Below, one piece after another: positions 6,720-13,730 of a stretch of DNA of 13,825 nucleotides. The number at the start of each line of letters is the position of its first letter. Position 1 is the first letter of the stretch. The translations under genes were made by a program, and so were the position numbers. The DNA comes from TWA4 sp045121095. GTDB taxonomy: Bacteria > Bacillota > Clostridia > Lachnospirales > Lachnospiraceae. The notes below the pieces were generated by a model. It was not told the DNA's origin and did not search any database. It worked only from the letters and a program-made list of their open reading frames with translations. Location: NCBI GenBank assembly GCA_045121095.1, contig JBGVFN010000025.1:1-13825 (forward strand), given 5' to 3'.

Positions 6720-9011
6720 ATGGAATTTTCAGAAAAAGTGAATGAAATAATCAACAGTGCTTTTATTAAAGCAGGTATGGAACAAAATGAATATATGACT
6801 CCGGAGCACATGCTGTATGCGCTTTGTAAGGAAATACCCTTTCAACGGGCATTGTCCGACTGTGGCGGACAGGTGGAACGGCTGGAACAGAGTCTGAATC
6901 AGTTTTTTAAAAGCCATCTCCCGCGGAAAATCGGGGATGAAATAGCAGTCAGCAATGGCACCCAGTCTGTATTTGAGTGCGCTGTGCGCCAGGCTATTGC
7001 CAGCGGACGGGATGAAGTGGAGATGACCCATATTCTGAAAGGGATTATGGAACTGGAAGAAAGCTTTGCACTGTATTATCTATCTTTGGAAGTGGAGGAT
7101 CCCGTATCGCTTCTGGCGGCCTTTGGCCAGGAACTGGCAGAGGCAAAAAGAAAGAAACAGGAACGCTCTCCCTGGGAAGATGAGGAGAATGAAGAGGAGG
7201 AAGACGAGGGCGATGGTCTGGATGCTTCCTGGACATCTGCAGAGGCACCTGGAAGAAATTGGAAGACCTATGTAACCTGCCTCAATGATACGGTGGAGCA
7301 GCACAATCCTCTGGTAGGAAGAGAAATGGAACTGGAGCGGACCATTCAGATTTTATGCTGCCGGGATAAAAATAATCCCCTGCATATTGGAGAGGCTGGT
7401 GTGGGAAAAACCAGTATTACCTATGGACTGGCGGCAAGAATAAAGGAAGGAACAGTGCCAAAGTCCCTGAAAAATGCCCATATTTATATGCTGGATATGG
7501 CAGGAATGGTAGCAGGAACGCAGTATCGCGGCGAGTATGAAAAACGGGTCCGTGATGTCATGTCCAATATTGCAAAAGAAGAATCTCCTATTGTATTTAT
7601 TGATGAAATTCATACAATTGTAGGGGCGGGGGACCAGAGCGGAAGTATGGATGCAGCCAGCTTATTAAAACCCTGGTTTGAAGATCCTTCAATCCGTTTC
7701 ATCGGTTCCACCACCTACGAAGAATATAACCGCACCATTTCCAAGAATAAAACTCTGATCCGCCGGTTCCAGAATGTGGATATTGTCGAACCTTCTCAGG
7801 AAGAATGCATTTCCATTCTGGAAGGGATCCGAGAGCGTTATGAAAAGCATCATGCCATTGTTTATGCACCAGGATTTATGGAGCGGGCGGTGGAAATCAG
7901 TGCACGTTACATGAATGACCGTTTTCTGCCGGATAAAGCTATTGGTCTCATTGATGAAGCCGGAGCCTGGCTGCAGCTGCATCCCGAACTGGCCAAAGAA
8001 AAGACCACGGATGGTGTAATGATCGCAGATGCAGAACTGGTGGACCTTACCGTATCCAGAATCTGCCGGATCCCTCAGCGTGTGCTGAGTCAGGAAGAAG
8101 AAGATGGACTTTTAACCTTAAAAGACCGGATTTCCAGCCAGGTATTCGGTCAGGAAGAGGCTATTGAAAAAATGGTTTATTCCGTGCAGATTTCCCGTCT
8201 GGGACTGGTGGAAGAACACAAACCTGTGGCATCCCTTTTATTTGTAGGTCCCACCGGTGTGGGAAAAACCGAAGCTGCAAAAGTTCTGGCAGCAGAACTG
8301 GGCGTAAAATTCATTCGTTTTGATATGAGTGAATACACGGAGCGGCATACCGTTGCCAAACTGATCGGCTCACCTGCCGGTTATGTGGGATTTGAAGACG
8401 GCGGTCAGTTAACCGATGCCATCCGTCAGAACCCCCATTGTGTTCTTTTGCTGGATGAAATTGAAAAAGCCCACAGTGATATTTTCAATGTACTTCTGCA
8501 GGTCATGGATTACGCTACTTTGACGGATAATCATGGAAGAAAAGCCGATTTCAGTCATGTGGTCCTGATCATGACCTCCAACGCCGGTGCTGCCAGCGTA
8601 GGAAAGAAAATGATCGGTTTTGGCGAGCGTTCCATTATGGAATCCAATATGATGGACGAAGTAAAACGAGTATTTGCACCGGAATTCAGAAACCGTTTAA
8701 GCGGCATTCTCATGTTCCATCGACTCTCAGAAGATATGGCCATGCGCATTGTAAAGAAGAAAACCGTGCAGCTGGAAGGATATCTGAGCAAACGGGATAT
8801 TACCGTCACTTTTTCCGATGAAGTCTATGAGCATCTGTTAAAAGAAGGCTATTCAGAAGAATATGGAGCCAGAGAAATTGAACGTGTAATCCAGGAGCAG
8901 GTGAAGCCTTTATTTGTAAAGGAAATCCTGAACGGACGCCTGAAAAACGGCGGTCACGCAGATGTGGTGCTGGATTCAGAAAAAGGAATACAGGTAGTTG
9001 GTCAGAACTGA
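6720..9011 (+). CDS. clpA: ATP-dependent Clp protease ATP-binding subunit ClpA
   Basis: A 763-residue Hsp100 unfoldase that feeds proteins into ClpP; E. coli ClpA is 758 aa. The N-terminal ClpS-binding repeat domain spans about 1-140. A highly acidic linker (EDEENEEEEDEGDG, 153-166) follows. D1 has Walker A GEAGVGKT (224-231), pore loop around Y269, Walker B IVFIDE (291-296) and arginine finger RRF (348-350). D2 has Walker A GPTGVGKT (510-517), pore loop GYVG (554-557), Walker B VLLLDE (575-580) and FRNR (656-659). The ClpP-docking IGF loop is present at 632-634. There is no coiled-coil middle domain between D1 and D2, which excludes ClpB and ClpC. The start is ATG 6720 with AAGGAGGG at 6701-6708. 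All catalytic motifs are intact, so it should be active. Confidence 0.95.
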   Translation: MEFSEKVNEIINSAFIKAGMEQNEYMTPEHMLYALCKEIPFQRALSDCGGQVERLEQSLNQFFKSHLPRKIGDEIAVSNGTQSVFECAVRQAIASGRDEVEMTHILKGIMELEESFALYYLSLEVEDPVSLLAAFGQELAEAKRKKQERSPWEDEENEEEEDEGDGLDASWTSAEAPGRNWKTYVTCLNDTVEQHNPLVGREMELERTIQILCCRDKNNPLHIGEAGVGKTSITYGLAARIKEGTVPKSLKNAHIYMLDMAGMVAGTQYRGEYEKRVRDVMSNIAKEESPIVFIDEIHTIVGAGDQSGSMDAASLLKPWFEDPSIRFIGSTTYEEYNRTISKNKTLIRRFQNVDIVEPSQEECISILEGIRERYEKHHAIVYAPGFMERAVEISARYMNDRFLPDKAIGLIDEAGAWLQLHPELAKEKTTDGVMIADAELVDLTVSRICRIPQRVLSQEEEDGLLTLKDRISSQVFGQEEAIEKMVYSVQISRLGLVEEHKPVASLLFVGPTGVGKTEAAKVLAAELGVKFIRFDMSEYTERHTVAKLIGSPAGYVGFEDGGQLTDAIRQNPHCVLLLDEIEKAHSDIFNVLLQVMDYATLTDNHGRKADFSHVVLIMTSNAGAASVGKKMIGFGERSIMESNMMDEVKRVFAPEFRNRLSGILMFHRLSEDMAMRIVKKKTVQLEGYLSKRDITVTFSDEVYEHLLKEGYSEEYGAREIERVIQEQVKPLFVKEILNGRLKNGGHADVVLDSEKGIQVVGQN

Positions 9012-9036
9012 TAAAATTTAAAAATCTGTTAAAAAA

Positions 9037-9066
9037 TGTGGCTCATGAGGTAACTCATGAGTCACA
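9037..9066. terminator. Stem-loop after clpA: possible terminator or paired operator
   Basis: TGTGGCTCATGAG (9037-9049) pairs with CTCATGAGTCACA (9054-9066), giving 13 bp with one G-U and a GTAA loop. On the + strand no T run follows directly; the next T-rich stretch is about 25 bases on. On the - strand the stem is followed by six T (complement of 9031-9036), so as a terminator it would work better in reverse. Each arm contains CTCATGAG, itself a palindrome, so it may instead be a protein-binding site 31 bp upstream of the next -35 element. Confidence 0.45.
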
Positions 9067-9096
9067 CAACATGGTGAAGCCGTTCTTTAGTTTTTG

Positions 9097-9125
9097 TTGA
9101 CAAACTATAAGTTTAGGAATAAAAT
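9097..9125 (+). promoter_or_regulatory. Predicted SigA promoter for the surface-protein gene
   Basis: TTGACA at 9097-9102 is the exact -35 consensus. TAAAAT at 9120-9125 follows after 17 bases, one mismatch from the -10 consensus. The start point would be near 9132 and the leader about 30 nt, with AAAGGA at 9144-9149 serving the ATG at 9161. The broken gene therefore kept a strong promoter, which suggests recent decay. Confidence 0.75.
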
Positions 9126-9221
9126 GATAATTAAGAAAATATGAAAGGACGGAATCTATCATGAGAAAGCAATCAAAAATAGTCATTACTTGTCTGATAA
9201 CCTTATGTATGGTTAATTGCC

Positions 9222-9806
9222 ATGATGTCTGTAACGGCTTATGCCGAAACGGAAACAGAAGTTACAGGTTCAACCACATATTCTGATGCACCAAGCATAT
9301 CTAGAGACAAAGAATATGTTACACTGGTAGCTGAAAGGGCACAGGATCAGTGGTATAAATTTACTACGCCTGCGACGAAGGGATATTGCTACCTTCAGTC
9401 AAAGAATATCAGTGTGCCGGCTCATACAACGACATCTTATGCGAATCTTTATGTATATGTGTGTAATGCTTACGGCGAAGCTTATATTACCGACCGGCTG
9501 ACAAGAGCAGATTATGGTGGAAGCGACTGGCATTACGCGGTAGGCAGCCTTGAACCTTCCACGACATATTATGTTCGCATTAATGCAGGTGAGTATGGCA
9601 CTTATCCGGGTTACATGAAGTTCAAGCTGTCATACAAAAAGGATAAATATGCCAATGAGCTGTCTGGGGCAACAGCTGTCGCACTGAACAAAGTAAATAC
9701 TTCTACTTTGGACGCTTATGAAGATGAGGACTGGTTTAAGTTTACTACCGGTGATTCCACGAAATATGAGCTGTATGGAAAGAATGTGGATATAACCACA
9801 CATTAA
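9222..9806 (+). CDS. 5' fragment of the broken surface protein: PPC-like domains
   Basis: An open stretch of 194 codons inside the pseudogene. It has no ribosome binding site of its own; its first residues, MMSVTAYAETE, are the end of the signal peptide, so it is a remnant and not an independent gene. Residues about 28-137 resemble a bacterial pre-peptidase C-terminal (PPC) beta domain: DQWYKFTTP (42-50) and LEPSTTYYVRINAG (110-123). A second copy starts near 140 with EDEDWFKFTTGDSTKYELYGKNV and is cut by the TAA. Such domains are often found in secreted proteins. No catalytic domain is visible. Confidence 0.55.
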   Translation: MMSVTAYAETETEVTGSTTYSDAPSISRDKEYVTLVAERAQDQWYKFTTPATKGYCYLQSKNISVPAHTTTSYANLYVYVCNAYGEAYITDRLTRADYGGSDWHYAVGSLEPSTTYYVRINAGEYGTYPGYMKFKLSYKKDKYANELSGATAVALNKVNTSTLDAYEDEDWFKFTTGDSTKYELYGKNVDITTH

Positions 9807-9836
9807 TGGTCACAGGATCGTTACGTCAGAATAACT

Positions 9837-11045
9837 TTGATGACCAAATATGGTGAATCAGTAAGCAAAGTCAGAACAAAATACGGAGAAGATGGAACAA
9901 ACACAGTGATTTTGGAACCAAATACCACTTACTATATTCAGGTGAAGAATTTCTGGCCTGGTTCTGTAGAGACACAACTGACGGAAACTGGTACATATAA
10001 GTTTTCCATTGGAAAACCCGAAATCAAGGCAGAGAATGTAACGGTTGAAAATACTTCCTACACTTACGATGGAAAGGCAAAGACCCCTGCAGTAACAGTA
10101 GTTTATAACGGAGAAACTCTGGTGAAGGGTACAGATTACAAAGTAACTTACTCTAACCAAGTAAATGCAGGTACAGCAAAGGTTACTGTCACAGGCATGG
10201 GGGATTATATAGGTACAGTTACAAAGACATACACCATTGCAAAGCAGACAATCGGCAGCGGCCAGATTTCCATCAGCAAGACCAAATATGTTTATGACGG
10301 AAATGTCAAAAAACCTGCAGTAACAGTTAAAAATTCTGCCGGAACAAAACTTACAGAAGGAACGGATTACACAGTAAAATATGCCGATGGCAGAAAATCT
10401 GTGGGCAGATATTCTGTAAAAGTAACCATGAAGGGCAATTATTCTGGAAGTAAGACAATGTACTTTACTGTAGTTCCTAAACAGGTTTCTTCAGCATCAG
10501 TTAATTTGCGTACAACGACAGGTGGATACAATGATGTAAAATTTAGCTGGAAAAAGGCTTCGGGAGCGTCCGGATATCTTGTATATTATAAAAAAGCATC
10601 CGCATCAAAATATACATCTCTCGGTTCCACAACAAAGCTTTACATAAATAAAAATAACCTGTCCGATGGAGTGAAATATACATTTAAGGTGGTGCCGTAT
10701 TACAAGACTTCAGGCAGCGACACCAAATACTATGATTCAGGACAGTACAAAACTGCTTCTGTTACTACGTTAAAGAAAGTAGGTACACCATCACTGTCAA
10801 TAAGCGGAACGAAAGTGAAGGTTAAATGGAGCAATATTGCAGGAGAAACAGGATACCAGATTTCTCAATCCACATCCAAAACGAAGACAAATGTTGTGGC
10901 AACAGTGAAGAGTACCACTGCCACAAACAAGCTTGTATCCGCAGCAAAAGGCAAGACTTATTATTATAAAGTAAGAGCATACAAGACTGTAGACGGAACC
11001 AAAGTTTATGGGCCCTGGTCAAACGTAAAAGCATATAAGAGATAA
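9837..11045 (+). CDS. 3' fragment of the broken surface protein: YDGK repeats and FN3-like domains
   Basis: Open for 402 codons in the same frame as the 5' fragment, from TTG 9837; codons between 9807 and 9836 are open too. Without a ribosome binding site it is unlikely to be translated alone. Residues 1-60 complete the second PPC-like domain (LEPNTTYYIQVKNF, 26-39). Two homologous beta repeats follow at about 63-135 and 143-213, each with Y-[TV]-YDG, KxPAVTV, a GTDYxV strand and a closing G-N/D-Y-x-G turn. Residues about 216-312 and 315-402 are FN3-like, with FSWKKASGASGYLVYYK and VKWSNIAGETGYQISQS. The Lys/Thr/Tyr/Ser-rich composition is usual for Lachnospiraceae surface proteins. Ligand unknown. 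Confidence 0.6.
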   Translation: MMTKYGESVSKVRTKYGEDGTNTVILEPNTTYYIQVKNFWPGSVETQLTETGTYKFSIGKPEIKAENVTVENTSYTYDGKAKTPAVTVVYNGETLVKGTDYKVTYSNQVNAGTAKVTVTGMGDYIGTVTKTYTIAKQTIGSGQISISKTKYVYDGNVKKPAVTVKNSAGTKLTEGTDYTVKYADGRKSVGRYSVKVTMKGNYSGSKTMYFTVVPKQVSSASVNLRTTTGGYNDVKFSWKKASGASGYLVYYKKASASKYTSLGSTTKLYINKNNLSDGVKYTFKVVPYYKTSGSDTKYYDSGQYKTASVTTLKKVGTPSLSISGTKVKVKWSNIAGETGYQISQSTSKTKTNVVATVKSTTATNKLVSAAKGKTYYYKVRAYKTVDGTKVYGPWSNVKAYKR

Positions 11046-11104
11046 TATTAATTGAAATTAAGGGTACATGAAACTATCATGTGGATATCAAAGTGAAAAG
11101 TAAG

Positions 11105-11155
11105 AGCACCTTTAGGCCGGCAACCAATGGTTGATTAAGCCTAAAGGTGCTTTTT
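11105..11155 (+). terminator. Strong Rho-independent terminator after the surface-protein gene
   Basis: AGCACCTTTAGGC (11105-11117) pairs perfectly with GCCTAAAGGTGCT (11139-11151), followed by T through 11155. Inside the loop, CAACC (11121-11125) and GGTTG (11129-11133) form a second hairpin. A near-copy of the 3' arm and T run, TAAAGGTGCTTTTT, recurs at 11167-11180 and could pair with the same 5' arm. Confidence 0.88.
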
Positions 11156-11327
11156 GGTGTACTGTTTAAAGGTGCTTTTTTGCTTTTATCGAGATAAAGT
11201 AGCAAAGTAAGTTTTGATGTGCTATACTTACATTCGTCAGGAGGTGAAAACCTTGAAAAATCATATTCACTGCAAAAAATCGGATTTATTTTAATGCATG
11301 TGGTTCATAAGACAATAAAACAGTGAC
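11156..11327 (+). other. Intergenic stretch with an orphan start signal and two tiny ORFs
   Basis: Contains the duplicated terminator arm (11167-11180) and a bulged hairpin TTGCTTTTAT (11180-11189) with ATAAA and AGCAA (1194-98 and 201-205 of the 11,000s). An extended -10, TGCTATACT, lies at 11220-11228 with no good -35. A perfect AGGAGG at 11239-11244 sits 8 bases before a TTG at 11253 that opens 13 codons (MKNHIHCKKSDLF, stop 11292-11294). An ATG overlapping that stop opens ten more (MHVVHKTIKQ, 11294-11326). Whether either is translated is unknown; this may be the remnant start of a lost gene. Confidence 0.35.
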
Positions 11328-11357
11328 TTGCAAATTAAATCATAACTTTGTTATAAT
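11328..11357 (+). promoter_or_regulatory. Predicted promoter for ilvB-ilvN with extended -10
   Basis: TTGCAA at 11328-11333 and TATAAT at 11352-11357 are 18 bases apart. The -10 is preceded by TG at 11349-11350, giving the extended form TGTTATAAT. Transcription would begin near 11364, leaving a leader of about 150 nt before ilvB. Confidence 0.7.
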
Positions 11358-11363
11358 GTGACA

Positions 11364-11512
11364 TAAATTTACAAAATACATGCTTGGTTCATTCAGCAGG
11401 TATCTATAATTTTCTGTGAAAATGAATACCTTGAAGGGTACACAGTCATGATCTGCTGAATCGTTACGTAAATTGTGAGAAATATAAATTGAGGAAAGTG
11501 GAGGAGTAACAG
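11364..11512 (+). promoter_or_regulatory. Structured 5' leader of ilvB with CodY-box-like sequences
   Basis: ATTCAGCAG (11391-11399) pairs perfectly with CTGCTGAAT (11453-11461). Enclosed are GGTAT/ATACC (11399-11403 with 11426-11430) and ATTTTC-TGT-GAAAAT (11409-11423). The last is also close to the CodY operator AATTTTCWGAAAATT, and AATTGTGAGAAATAT at 11471-11485 matches that consensus at 11 of 15 positions. No T-box sequence (TGGNACC), no terminator hairpin with T run and no leader peptide rich in Leu, Ile or Val was found. Control by CodY (BCAA/GTP sensing) or by an RNA fold is therefore inference. Confidence 0.4.
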
Positions 11513-13132
11513 ATGACAGGCGCAGATATTATGGTAAAATGTCTGGAAGCGGAAGGTGTTGATACAATATTTGGTTATCCTGGTGTAGCCATCTGTCCCT
11601 TTTTCAACAGCATTCGTTCTTCCAGCATCCGTTCCATTCTGATTCGTACAGAACAGAATGCAGCCCACGCAGCCAGTGGTGCTGCCAGAACAACAGGAAA
11701 GGTAGGCGTATGCGTTGCAACCTCTGGTCCAGGTGCCACCAACCTGCTGACAGGTATTGCAACCGCTTACGCAGACAGCATTCCCCTGGTCTGCATTACC
11801 GGACAGGTAAAAACCGAGCTCATCGGACGGGATGTATTCCAGGAAGCCGATGTGACTGGTGCAGCAGAATCCTTTGTAAAATACAGCTACCTGGTAAAAA
11901 AAGCAGAAGACCTGCCCCGGATTTTTAAAGAAGCATTTCACATTGCCAATACAGGAAGAAGAGGCCCTGTATTGATCGATGTTCCCATTGATATTCAGCA
12001 GAAGGAAGTAAACGGATTTACTTATCCTGACAGCGTAAATCTGCGGACTTATAAACCAACAGTAAAAGGTCATGCAGTTCAGATTAAGAAGGTTCTTCAG
12101 GAAATTGTAAAATCCGAAAAACCGGTAATCATTGCCGGCGGCGGTGTTCTGCTAAGTGATGCAAGAGATGAATTGCTGGCATTTGCAGAGAAATTTGATA
12201 TTCCTGTGGCATCTACCATGATGGCCATTGATGCCGTTCCCAGCAGCCACAGACTGAATCTGGGTATGGTGGGCAACAACGGCCGCCGTTATGCCAATAA
12301 AGCAATCAATGAAGCAGACCTGCTGATTGTAATTGGATGCCGTTTTGCAGACCGTGCCGTTCAGCAGCCCAGCCTGATTACAAAAGATAAGGTTTTAGTT
12401 CATATTGACGTAGACCCTGCCGAAATCGGCAAAAATGCAGGACCCACCATTCCGCTGGTTGGTGATGCCAAACATATTCTGGAAGATTTCCTGAAAGCAA
12501 ATTACGAGCCTATGCGCCGGGATACATGGATCGCTCAGATGGATGAATACCGGGAACAGCTGAATTATCACAGAACCCCCAATCCGGATTATGTAGATCC
12601 GGAAGGATTAATTCAGATGCTGGGCAACAAAATGGATGATGATGCGGTTTATGTGGCAGACGTAGGACAGAATCAGATCTGGTCTTGTCGTTATTCTGTA
12701 ATCAAAAATGGTCGTTTCCTCACATCCGGCGGTATGGGAACCATGGGATATTCCATTCCGGCAGCTATGGGAGCACGGGCTGTAAATCCTGACCGACAGG
12801 TTGTAGCTGTCTGCGGTGACGGTTCTTTCCAGATGTCCATGATGGAACTGGCAACCATCAAACAGCACAATATTCCTGTTAAAGTAGTTGTTCTGAAAAA
12901 TACAGTACTTGGCATGGTACGCGAATATCAGCATTATACTTATAAAGATAATTATTCCATGATTGATCTGTCAGGCAGTCCTGATCTGGAAAAAATTGCA
13001 GCAGCTTATGATATTCCATTTATCCGGATGTTCACAATGGAACATGCAGAAGAGCAGATCGACCAGTTTTTAAATGAAGAAGGACCCGTTTTGATGGAAT
13101 GCATCATTGATCCTTATGACTTAGTAAATTAA
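11513..13132 (+). CDS. ilvB: Acetolactate synthase large subunit
   Basis: ThDP-dependent enzyme that condenses pyruvate with pyruvate or 2-ketobutyrate, the first common step of valine, leucine and isoleucine synthesis. The 539-residue product has the N-terminal ThDP pyrimidine domain (about 1-165; catalytic Glu47 in RTEQNAAHA, GKVGVCVATSGPGATNL 62-78), the central FAD/DHAP-type domain (about 185-325; HIDVDPAEIGKN), and the C-terminal pyrophosphate domain (about 360-530; CGDGSFQM 434-441, N463 for Mg). It is shorter than most biosynthetic enzymes (about 560-575 aa) and departs from usual motifs: GYPGV for GYPGG, VGQNQ for VGQHQ, KNTVLG for NNGYLG. A following small subunit supports the biosynthetic ALS role over a catabolic AlsS or another ThDP enzyme. 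ATG 11513 has GGAGG at 11500-11504. Confidence 0.9.
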   Translation: MTGADIMVKCLEAEGVDTIFGYPGVAICPFFNSIRSSSIRSILIRTEQNAAHAASGAARTTGKVGVCVATSGPGATNLLTGIATAYADSIPLVCITGQVKTELIGRDVFQEADVTGAAESFVKYSYLVKKAEDLPRIFKEAFHIANTGRRGPVLIDVPIDIQQKEVNGFTYPDSVNLRTYKPTVKGHAVQIKKVLQEIVKSEKPVIIAGGGVLLSDARDELLAFAEKFDIPVASTMMAIDAVPSSHRLNLGMVGNNGRRYANKAINEADLLIVIGCRFADRAVQQPSLITKDKVLVHIDVDPAEIGKNAGPTIPLVGDAKHILEDFLKANYEPMRRDTWIAQMDEYREQLNYHRTPNPDYVDPEGLIQMLGNKMDDDAVYVADVGQNQIWSCRYSVIKNGRFLTSGGMGTMGYSIPAAMGARAVNPDRQVVAVCGDGSFQMSMMELATIKQHNIPVKVVVLKNTVLGMVREYQHYTYKDNYSMIDLSGSPDLEKIAAAYDIPFIRMFTMEHAEEQIDQFLNEEGPVLMECIIDPYDLVN

Positions 13133-13149
13133 CCGGGGAGGAGAAACCG

Positions 13150-13635
13150 ATGAGAAGAATCTATTCGATACTTGTGGAAAACCGCGCCGGTGTTTTAGGA
13201 AAAGTAGCCGGCCTTTTCGCCAGAAGAGCTTATAATATTGAAAGTCTTGCAGTAGGAGAAACCGACGATCCTGAAGTATCTTGCATGACCATTGTCAGCA
13301 ATGGCTCTGAAAATATCATTGAGCAGATTGAAAAGCAGCTGAATAAAAAAATTGATGTTATCAAAGTAAAAACATTCAAAGAATCCCAGAGTATTACCAG
13401 AGAATTAATGCTGGTCAAAGTAAAATACAACAAAGATAACCGTAAAGATGTAATTGAAATCTCACAGATCATGAAAGCAGAAATCGTAGATATGTCTAAA
13501 AACCAGATGACTCTGCAGATTTGTGACACACCTGAAAAGACAAAGCTGCTGATCAAAATGCTCCAGGGAATTTCTATCGTAGAAGTAGCCCGCACCGGAG
13601 CCCTGGCATTAACCAAATGCACGGACCATGATTAA
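13150..13635 (+). CDS. ilvN: Acetolactate synthase regulatory small subunit
   Basis: A 161-residue regulatory partner that activates the large subunit and confers feedback inhibition by valine. The ACT domain (about 4-76) begins YSILVENRAGVLGKVAGLF, with the conserved N11/A13/G14 turn that contacts the effector, then RRAYNIESLAVGETDD. The C-terminal ALS small-subunit domain covers about 84-157. Length matches the IlvH/IlvN group (about 160 aa); the short E. coli IlvN (96 aa) lacks the second domain, so ilvH is an equally fair name. The start is ATG 13150 with GGAGG at 13137-13141, 17 bases after the ilvB stop, so the pair is one transcription unit. No ilvC follows within the remaining 190 bases. 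Confidence 0.94.
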   Translation: MRRIYSILVENRAGVLGKVAGLFARRAYNIESLAVGETDDPEVSCMTIVSNGSENIIEQIEKQLNKKIDVIKVKTFKESQSITRELMLVKVKYNKDNRKDVIEISQIMKAEIVDMSKNQMTLQICDTPEKTKLLIKMLQGISIVEVARTGALALTKCTDHD

Positions 13636-13638
13636 TTA

Positions 13639-13663
13639 TCATAATTACCTACGGAAATTATGA
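13639..13663 (+). other. AT-rich stem-loop after ilvN
   Basis: TCATAATT (13639-13646) pairs with AATTATGA (13656-13663) around a nine-base loop. The stem is weak and no T run follows, so it is a poor terminator. CTGCTGAAT follows shortly after at 13668-13676. No convincing terminator for ilvBN was found in the window. Confidence 0.3.
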
Positions 13664-13730
13664 ATATCTGCTGAATTTATTCAAAACCGTTTATCAAAGA
13701 AAACAGCGTGTATTGCAAAAGCTGAAACTA

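Larger units (their letters stand above)
9161..11045 (+). pseudogene. Secreted/surface beta-domain protein gene with frameshift and nonsense mutation
   Basis: Translation from ATG 9161 (AAAGGA at 9144-9149) gives a basic start and hydrophobic run, MRKQSKIVITCLITLCMV, but then continues in the wrong frame. One surplus base near 9212-9215 explains this: removing it joins the run to IAMMSVTAYA and then ETETEV, a complete signal peptide with an AYA cleavage site. A second lesion is the in-frame TAA at 9804-9806; the same frame then stays open to 11045 with matching domain content, so a TTA-to-TAA type change is likely. The ancestral protein would be about 628 residues: signal peptide, two PPC-like domains, two YDGK beta repeats and two FN3-like domains. 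No LPXTG motif or membrane anchor was seen, so it was probably secreted. Sequencing error is possible, though every complete gene elsewhere in the window is intact. Confidence 0.75.

Noticed and set aside
9801..9836. Programmed recoding or selenocysteine-type read-through at the TAA in the surface-protein gene
   Set aside because: TAA is not a usual recoding codon here, no stimulatory structure is evident, and a separate frameshift in the signal peptide shows the gene is simply broken.
11364..11512. T-box riboswitch upstream of ilvB
   Set aside because: The leader is short and I found neither the TGGNACC antiterminator sequence nor a terminator with a T run.
11393..12073. 226-codon - strand frame over the ilvB leader and 5' half
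   Set aside because: Its product is Cys-rich and unlike known families, and it is antisense to conserved IlvB sequence; no promoter or ribosome binding site was seen.
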